From contig NZ_FZOL01000026.1 in assembly GCF_900188455.1 (NCBI RefSeq), positions 37,473-101,472 on the forward strand: a DNA stretch of 64,000 bases, in the 5' to 3' direction. This document shows positions 58,708-64,000 of this stretch, one piece after another (positions within the stretch are counted from its first letter, which is position 1; each line of letters starts with the position of its first letter). A model generated the notes under the pieces. That model made no database searches and had not been told where the DNA came from. It saw only the letters and a list, made by a program, of their open reading frames with translations. The translations under genes and the position numbers were made by a program. This stretch comes from Pseudomonas japonica. Lineage in GTDB: Bacteria; Pseudomonadota; Gammaproteobacteria; Pseudomonadales; Pseudomonadaceae.

Positions 58708-61022
58708 GCCGTTTCCGTCGCATCGATGAAGGGTGGGTATTGCTCCAGCTGGGCCACGCTCAGCGGACGGCTGAAGTGATAGCCCTGGGCGAAGTCGCAA
58801 CCGGCCAGGCGCAGGTAGACCACCTGCTCGCGGGTCTCCACGCCCTCGGCCACCACCTCCAGGCCCAGGCGCTTGGCGAGGATGATGGTGGACAGCACGA
58901 TGGGGCTGTCGTCATGGCTGTTGGACAGCTGGGCGATCAGGGCGCGGTCGATCTTCAGGCGGTTGATCGGCAGCGCCTGCAGGTGGGAGAAGCCGGAATA
59001 GCCCTGGCCAAAGTCATCGAGGCTGATGCTCAGGCCGGCGTCGCGCAGGGCCTGCAGGTGCTTGATGCCCTGGCCTTCGTCGTCGAGCACGGTGGTTTCG
59101 GTGATTTCCAGCTCCAGGCGCTGCGGCTCGACAGCATGCCGGCGCAGTTCGTCGAGCAGCCGCGCGCTGAAGTCCGGCTGGCGCAACTGCAGGGGCGAGA
59201 CGTTGACCGCAAGCCCGGCCTGGATGCCCCGCGCCTGCCAGCGCACCAGCTCCGCGCAGGCCAGGCGCAGGACCTCCCAGCCCAGGGCGACGATGAAGCC
59301 GCTGCGCTCGGCCAGGGAAATGAAGCGGTCCGGATAGAGCAGGCCGAACTGCGGATGCTGCCAGCGCACCAGGGCCTCGTAGCCCTCGACCCGCATCGAG
59401 TCGAAACGCACCTGGGGCTGGAAATGCAGGACGAACTGGCCCTCCTTCAAGGCGGGACCGAAGGCCTGCTCCAGGGCGAATTCGCCGACATCGACCACGT
59501 TCAGCGACGGGTCGAAGAAGCGGTACTGCCCACGCCCGGCCTGCTTGGCCGAGTACATGGCGGCGTCGGCATGGCGGATCAGTTCGTCCACCGCCACGCC
59601 GTCGCGCGGGCAGATACTCACGCCGATGCTCGGGCTGCTGTTGAGTTCGTGCTGGTCCAGCGAGTAGATCGCCGACAGCTTGTTCAGCAGCATGCGCACC
59701 CACAGGTCGATCTGCTCTTCGGTGCGTGACCCGGCCAGCAGCACAACGAACTCGTCGCCACCGAAGCGCGCGGCCTCGTCGCCGGCCTCCAGGGCGCGCT
59801 TGATGCGCCCGGCCACGGCCTGCAGCAACAGGTCGCCGACCTTGTGGCCGAGGGAGTCGTTGATCGATTTGAAGCGGTCCATGTCGATGAACAGGATCGC
59901 CATCAAGCGCCGCTTGCCGCGCTGCTCGGCGAGGGCCCTGGCCGCGGTCTCCAGGAACTGGCGGCGATTGTGCAGGCCGCTGAGGTGATCGGTGGCCGCC
60001 GCGTGGCTGCTGCGCCGATGCTCTTCTTCCAGGCGCTGGATCAGTTGCTGGTTGATCTGCTGCGCCTGCTCCAGGGCGCCGAAGGCTTCTTCGCGCTTGC
60101 CCAGCACCCGCCAGCTCCACAACAGGCCGGCGAGGATCAGCAGGGTCATGCTCAGGTTGACCCAGCACTGACGCGCGTAGAGCAACTGCGAGGGGGCGAG
60201 TATCTCGTCCTCGCGCTGACTCACGGCGATGCTGAACGCGCGCGGCGGGTCCTTGCGGAACAGGCTCTGGTAGCGCCCGTCGAGGCTGTACTGAACGAGC
60301 CGTCCGGACGCCTCGCCCTGCGCCGGCAGGTCCGGTTTGAGCGCTTCGCCCGCCACCACCACGCCGCTGTTGCCGATGCGCAGGCGCTCGTGGCCGGCGC
60401 TGTCGAGCAGGCGCATCAGGCCGCTGCTGCCCAGGTCGATATGCTGGAACAACTGCGCCAGGTAGCCGATGTCCAGTTGCACCAGAAGGATGCTGTCCGG
60501 CTGGTCGCCGGACGGCCCGAGCAGCGGCAGCAGGAACGGCAGGCGCCAGTTGATCTGCGCCGCTTCGCGGGCCGAGGCGTCGAGGGGCGCGAGGAAGGGT
60601 TTGAAGCCGTGCCGGCCGATATGCTCGCGCAGGGCCAGCAGCCAGGGCTCGGGCAACTGCCGCGGCTCGTCGCTGTGGCTGGCGGACAGCAGGCTGCCGT
60701 CGAAGCGGTACAGGCTCATGCGCTTGAGCACCGGGTCCTCGGCGAGCATGCGCACCAGGCCCCAGTGGCCCGGCCCGCTGTCGCGCAGATCGGCCTGGGC
60801 GGCGCGGCCGATGGTCTGCGCGCGGTCCACCAACTGACTGAGGTTCTCCGCCGCCATGCTCGCCAGATTCAGGTGCTCCGCGGCCTTGGCGGCGAGCGCC
60901 TGCTGTTCCGAGGTGGCCCGCTGCTGGAAGTACGAGACCCAGACGAACAGCAGGATCGCCAGCGCCGAGGCCAGCAGCAGAAACTGCACAAGGTTGAAGG
61001 AAGAAAGGAACCGGCGGATCAC
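58695..61022 (-). CDS. Membrane GGDEF-EAL c-di-GMP enzyme with periplasmic sensor domain
   Basis: A 775-residue protein with a GTG start. TM1 at ~10-30 (FNLVQFLLLASALAILLFVW), a ~255-residue periplasmic sensor with dCache-like features, TM2 at ~288-306 (LSMTLLILAGLLWSWRVLG), coiled coil, an intact GGDEF domain (ARFGGDEFVVLLA, ~340-505) and an intact EAL domain (VEGYEALVRWQHPQFGLLYP and DDFGQGYSGFSHL, ~515-765). Both domains carry catalytic motifs, so it may make and/or degrade c-di-GMP. It is followed in the same operon by a PhnD-like binding protein that probably occupies the sensor. Confidence 0.92.
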   Translation of the reverse strand: MIRRFLSSFNLVQFLLLASALAILLFVWVSYFQQRATSEQQALAAKAAEHLNLASMAAENLSQLVDRAQTIGRAAQADLRDSGPGHWGLVRMLAEDPVLKRMSLYRFDGSLLSASHSDEPRQLPEPWLLALREHIGRHGFKPFLAPLDASAREAAQINWRLPFLLPLLGPSGDQPDSILLVQLDIGYLAQLFQHIDLGSSGLMRLLDSAGHERLRIGNSGVVVAGEALKPDLPAQGEASGRLVQYSLDGRYQSLFRKDPPRAFSIAVSQREDEILAPSQLLYARQCWVNLSMTLLILAGLLWSWRVLGKREEAFGALEQAQQINQQLIQRLEEEHRRSSHAAATDHLSGLHNRRQFLETAARALAEQRGKRRLMAILFIDMDRFKSINDSLGHKVGDLLLQAVAGRIKRALEAGDEAARFGGDEFVVLLAGSRTEEQIDLWVRMLLNKLSAIYSLDQHELNSSPSIGVSICPRDGVAVDELIRHADAAMYSAKQAGRGQYRFFDPSLNVVDVGEFALEQAFGPALKEGQFVLHFQPQVRFDSMRVEGYEALVRWQHPQFGLLYPDRFISLAERSGFIVALGWEVLRLACAELVRWQARGIQAGLAVNVSPLQLRQPDFSARLLDELRRHAVEPQRLELEITETTVLDDEGQGIKHLQALRDAGLSISLDDFGQGYSGFSHLQALPINRLKIDRALIAQLSNSHDDSPIVLSTIILAKRLGLEVVAEGVETREQVVYLRLAGCDFAQGYHFSRPLSVAQLEQYPPFIDATETACEH

Positions 61023-61182
61023 TGCAATTCATTCCTGCCGCTGAGTGATGGCACATTACTACCAGCGCATGACAAACAGATGACTGGCATACCAGGCCGC
61101 CTCAACCATCCGGTTGATACCGCCCTCGCCCGCCCCGCGTCACCATCACGGCTCCCAACGACAACACTGTGGAGCCACTTGC

Positions 61183-62001
61183 ATGACCACCCAATCCGAC
61201 TGGATCACCGTAGGCGCCCTGGCCGAGGGCTTCGCCCCGCAAGCCTTCATCCTGCCGCAACTGGCCGACCTGGCCGGGCAGCAACTGACCCTGCACTTCG
61301 CCAACGGCTGGGTCATCGAACACCGTTTCGACGCCGAGCAACTGCACTGGCACGCCGCCGACGGCCATTCCAGCGGCAGCGCGCCCTACCGCGCCACTTC
61401 GGTGCGCCCGGGCATCTACCTGGTGGACTTCCTCAAGACCGAGCAGGGCCAGACCTGGTCGATCACCCTGGTCATCGACACCCTGAGCCAGTCCTTCACC
61501 GCGGTGATCGGCAACATGCCGTCCGAGCAGGAAACCCGGCAGGGCATCTACCAGCGCGCCCTGTCCGGCAAGAACCTGACCTGCGTCGAGGCGCAGTTCC
61601 TCCACGGCAGCCTCGACAAACCCTGGCAGGAAGGCGCCTGCCCGCACGCACCGAGCAGCGAGCTGGTGGGCATCCGCAACCGCTACCGCTACAGCCCGAC
61701 CGAGGAATACGAGCACATCTACCTCAACGAGAACTACTACACCTGGCAGTGCCTGAAGGGCGTCGAGCAGGGCCTGTGCGACACCGACCGCTGCCACTAC
61801 TACAAGATCGCCGATGAGCTGTACCTGTTCGTCTGGCGCGAGAAGATCATCCCGACCCTGGGCCTGGTGATGATCGACCTGCGCGAGCACCGCAGCGACG
61901 GCAAGATCTTCGGCTATGCCGAAGGCAGCTTCGATGCCTTCAGCAACTTCCCGGTGTCGTCCTACTGCAACCTGATCAACACCACGGTTCACGAAGCATG
62001 A
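61183..62001 (+). CDS. MoaF family protein
   Basis: A 272-residue protein of the MoaF family (N- and C-terminal lipocalin-like MoaF domains): LAGQQLTLHFANGWVIEHRF, RPGIYLVDFLKTEQGQTWSI, LVIDTLSQSFTAVIG in the first half and LVGIRNRYRYSPTEEYEHIY, LFVWREKIIPTLGLVMIDLR in the second. The ATG at 61183 follows GGAGC; upstream extension was rejected. Klebsiella moaF belongs to a monoamine regulon, but the biochemical role is undefined. It overlaps the first SDR gene by 4 nt, so it belongs to a small catabolic operon with two SDRs and a porin-like gene. Confidence 0.88.
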   Translation: MTTQSDWITVGALAEGFAPQAFILPQLADLAGQQLTLHFANGWVIEHRFDAEQLHWHAADGHSSGSAPYRATSVRPGIYLVDFLKTEQGQTWSITLVIDTLSQSFTAVIGNMPSEQETRQGIYQRALSGKNLTCVEAQFLHGSLDKPWQEGACPHAPSSELVGIRNRYRYSPTEEYEHIYLNENYYTWQCLKGVEQGLCDTDRCHYYKIADELYLFVWREKIIPTLGLVMIDLREHRSDGKIFGYAEGSFDAFSNFPVSSYCNLINTTVHEA

Positions 62002-62789
62002 AGCGCACCGTGCTGATCACCGGTGCCGGCAGCGGCATCGGCGCGGCCTGCGTGCAACGCCTGGCCGCCCTGGGTGACAACCTGGTGCTGGTCGGCCGGC
62101 GGCGCGCGGCGCTGCAACAGGTGGCGGCCGGGAGCGATGCCCTGGTGCTGGCCGGCGACGCCGCCGACAGCGCCACCTGGGCCGGCTTCGTCGAGCAGAT
62201 CCGCGCCCGCTTCGGCGGTCTCGATGCGCTGATCTGCTGCGCCGGCGGGCATGGCCTGGGCAGCGCCGTGGACACCAGCGACGAGGCCTGGGAAGCCGCC
62301 CTGCGCGGCAACCTGCACAGCGCCTTCCACAGCGCCCGGGCCTGCCTGCCGCTGCTGGTCGAGCGGCGTGGCAGCATCGTCCTGCTCGGTTCCATCGCCT
62401 CGCTGGCGGCGGGCCCCGAGGTGTGTGGCTACACCACCGCCAAGCACGCGCTGGTCGGGCTCAACCGCTCGCTGGCGCGGGACTTCGGGCCGCAGGGGGT
62501 GAGGGTCAACTGCGTCTGCCCGGGCTGGGTGCGCACGCCGATGGCCGACGAGGAAATGCAGCCGTTGATGCATCACTACGGCGAAGACCTCGACGCCGCC
62601 TATCGCCGGGTCACCGCCGATGTGCCGCTGCGCCGCCCGGCCACGGCGGACGAGATCGCCGCGCTGTGCCAGTTCCTGATCGGCCCCGAGGCATCGATCG
62701 TCACCGGCGCGGTGATCGCCGCCGACGGTGGCTCGACTATCGTCGACGTACCGACCCTGGCCTACACCCACCTGGAGACGCCCGCATGA
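61998..62789 (+). CDS. SDR-family oxidoreductase 1
   Basis: A 263-residue NAD(P)-dependent short-chain dehydrogenase. Cofactor motif TGAGSGIGAACVQRLA, NAG-like CCAGGHGLG, catalytic Ser in LLGSIASLAAGPE and Tyr-x3-Lys in GYTTAKHALVGLN. It ends with TGAVIAADGGSTIVD. Overlaps both MoaF and the second SDR by 4 nt. The substrate is unknown, and the operon context suggests sequential oxidation of one alcohol or related compound. Confidence 0.92.
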   Translation: MKRTVLITGAGSGIGAACVQRLAALGDNLVLVGRRRAALQQVAAGSDALVLAGDAADSATWAGFVEQIRARFGGLDALICCAGGHGLGSAVDTSDEAWEAALRGNLHSAFHSARACLPLLVERRGSIVLLGSIASLAAGPEVCGYTTAKHALVGLNRSLARDFGPQGVRVNCVCPGWVRTPMADEEMQPLMHHYGEDLDAAYRRVTADVPLRRPATADEIAALCQFLIGPEASIVTGAVIAADGGSTIVDVPTLAYTHLETPA

Positions 62790-63565
62790 ACGCACGCTTC
62801 GATTTCAGCGGCCAGCAGGTGCTGGTCACCGGAGGCGCCCAAGGCATCGGCCAGGCCATCGTCGAGGGCTTCGCCCGCGCCGGGGCCGAGGTGCTGATCG
62901 CCGATCTCAACCGCGACACGGCCCAGGCCCTGGCCGACCGGCTCAAGGATGAGGGGCACCCGGTACGGGTCGCCGGTATCGACCTGGCCGACCGCGAGGC
63001 CGTCGTCGCCCTCCTCGCCAGCCTGCCGCGCCTGGATGTGCTGGTGCACAACGCCGCGTACTTTCCGCTGACGCCGTTCGAGCGGATCGACGAGGCGCTG
63101 CTGCGGCGCACCCTGGACGTCAACCTGTCGGCGCTGTTCTGGCTGACCCAGGGCGCGCTGCCGCTGTTCCGCCGCCAGGGGCGCGGCAACGTGCTGGTGA
63201 CCTCCTCGGTCACCGGGCCACGGGTGGCCTATCCGGGGCTCAGCCACTACGCCGCGTCCAAGGCCGGGGTCAACGGCTTCATCCGCAGCGCGGCGCTGGA
63301 ACTGGCGGCCGATGGCGTGCGGGTCAACGGCGTCGAACCGGGAATGATCCGTACCCCGGCCATGGACAACCTCGGCGACGCCAGCCTCAACGCCCGGATC
63401 GCCGGCAGCGTGCCCCTGGGCCGTCTCGGCGAACCGCGGGACATCGCCGCCGCCATGCTCTTTCTCGCCTCGGACAACGCCGCCTACATCACCGGCCAGA
63501 CCCTGATCGTCGATGGCGGCGCCACGCTGCCGGAGACCCTCGCCACCCTGGAGCGTAATGGCTGA
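62786..63565 (+). CDS. SDR-family oxidoreductase 2
   Basis: A 259-residue short-chain dehydrogenase. TGGAQGIGQAIVEGFARAGA, LVHNAAYFPL (NNAG position), Ser in VTSSVTGPRVAYPG, catalytic YAASKAGVNGFI, and C-terminal YITGQTLIVDGGATL. Translationally coupled (ATGA) with SDR 1. The two SDRs are distinct sequences and are likely to act on different steps. Confidence 0.92.
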   Translation: MNARFDFSGQQVLVTGGAQGIGQAIVEGFARAGAEVLIADLNRDTAQALADRLKDEGHPVRVAGIDLADREAVVALLASLPRLDVLVHNAAYFPLTPFERIDEALLRRTLDVNLSALFWLTQGALPLFRRQGRGNVLVTSSVTGPRVAYPGLSHYAASKAGVNGFIRSAALELAADGVRVNGVEPGMIRTPAMDNLGDASLNARIAGSVPLGRLGEPRDIAAAMLFLASDNAAYITGQTLIVDGGATLPETLATLERNG

Positions 63566-63682
63566 TTACTGGCCATTGCGATCAAGAGCGCTGGCAGCCA
63601 CGAACAAGACTTGGCCCGGCCGCCAGCGCCCTAATAACCCCTCGCTACAGCACAACTGCCAACAAGAAATGGGGGAACACCA

Positions 63683-64000
63683 ATGGACAAGCAACATCGC
63701 CTGTTACCGCTGGCCCGGGCCGTCGGCCTGAGCCTGATCACACTGGCAGCGGCCCAGCCGACGCTGGCCTACGAGCTGTACGCGGACGACGACACGCACC
63801 TCAACGCCGACATGCTCGCGGTCTGGGGCATGTTCAACAGCCGCAAGAACTACGACGGCACGCCGGGCGGTTCGACCTGGCGCGAAGGTTTCATCAAGTA
63901 CGGCGTCAGCGGCGACCAGGGCCTGGGCGGCAACGGCACGCTGTACGGCACCTTCAACCTGGTCAGCTCGGCGACCTGGGGTGACGGCGACGCCGCCGGC
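63683..64000 (+). CDS. Porin-like outer-membrane protein, N-terminal fragment (3' end outside window)
   Basis: The first 106 residues of a protein with a signal peptide (LARAVGLSLITLAAAQPTLA|YE) and an early beta-strand pattern (LNADMLAVWGMFNSR, REGFIKYGVSGDQGLGGNG, LYGTFNLVSSATWGDGDAAG). The amphipathic strand pattern fits an outer-membrane channel of a catabolic operon and would import the substrate handled by MoaF and the two SDRs. The exact family cannot be told from this fragment. Confidence 0.7.
   Translation, partial: MDKQHRLLPLARAVGLSLITLAAAQPTLAYELYADDDTHLNADMLAVWGMFNSRKNYDGTPGGSTWREGFIKYGVSGDQGLGGNGTLYGTFNLVSSATWGDGDAAG

Overview
The window is a high-GC chromosomal segment of a fluorescent-group Pseudomonas. 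The evidence is REP-type palindromes with the usual Pseudomonas cores, several TonB-dependent receptors, sulfonate-type binding proteins, a polyamine/agmatine cluster, BdlA-like and GGDEF/EAL proteins, and a FecI/FecR pair. The species cannot be fixed from the sequence alone. No rRNA, tRNA, CRISPR array, integrase or transposase was seen. The genes are mostly accessory metabolism, uptake and signalling.

Layout. 1-9.5 kb: the tail of a TonB receptor, then an organosulfur-type region. It has an aldo/keto reductase and two SsuA-like binding proteins on the minus strand, and divergently a DszC/SfnC-type flavoprotein, a D-2-hydroxyacid dehydrogenase, a class II aldolase and a TonB receptor. A 59-residue secreted protein lies at 9133-9312. 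9.5-14.7 kb: an agmatine operon (aguA, aguB, a PotF/SpuD-like binding protein and a second, Tat-exported agmatine deiminase-like protein) divergent from a LysR regulator. 14.7-18.1 kb: a CPBP protease and an 810-residue protein with a degenerate MACPF-like signature. 18.7-21.5 kb: an acetolactate synthase-type enzyme, and a ParD-like protein translationally coupled to a TTG-started methionine aminopeptidase. 21.7-27.4 kb: a six-gene phospholipid-type operon resembling E. coli ynbABCD plus an acyltransferase. 27.6-30.6 kb: isolated hpaD and puuB-like genes. 30.6-32.1 kb: an ECF sigma factor and FecR-type anti-sigma.

32.3-36.8 kb is a tightly overlapped four-gene operon: an AfsA-type butyrolactone synthase, a HAD phosphatase, a cytochrome P450 and an MFS exporter. 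It looks like a small gamma-butyrolactone/butenolide-type pathway in a Gram-negative host. Divergent from it, 37.1-48.6 kb is a nine-gene run: a TonB receptor with a signalling (STN) domain, a class II aldolase, a polar amino-acid ABC binding protein and two permeases but no ATPase, a cystathionine beta-lyase-type enzyme, a cytosolic DszB-like desulfinase-family protein, a second TonB receptor and an M19 dipeptidase. Together they suggest uptake and breakdown of a sulfur-containing, probably cysteine-conjugated, compound.

49.2-61.0 kb is rich in signalling: a BdlA-like PAS-PAS chemoreceptor, a DosP-like PAS-PAS-GAF-GGDEF-EAL protein, a short PAS-MCP protein, an MFS/GlcG-like/LuxR operon, a GFA-family protein, and a GGDEF-EAL membrane protein overlapping a PhnD-like binding protein. 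61.2-64.0 kb holds a MoaF-like protein, two SDR enzymes and the start of a porin-like gene.

Four copies (18.2, 28.6, 48.7 and 57.0 kb) of a 400-440 bp near-palindromic element without coding capacity are scattered between operons. Their two arms carry a REP core that differs between copies yet stays complementary within each copy.
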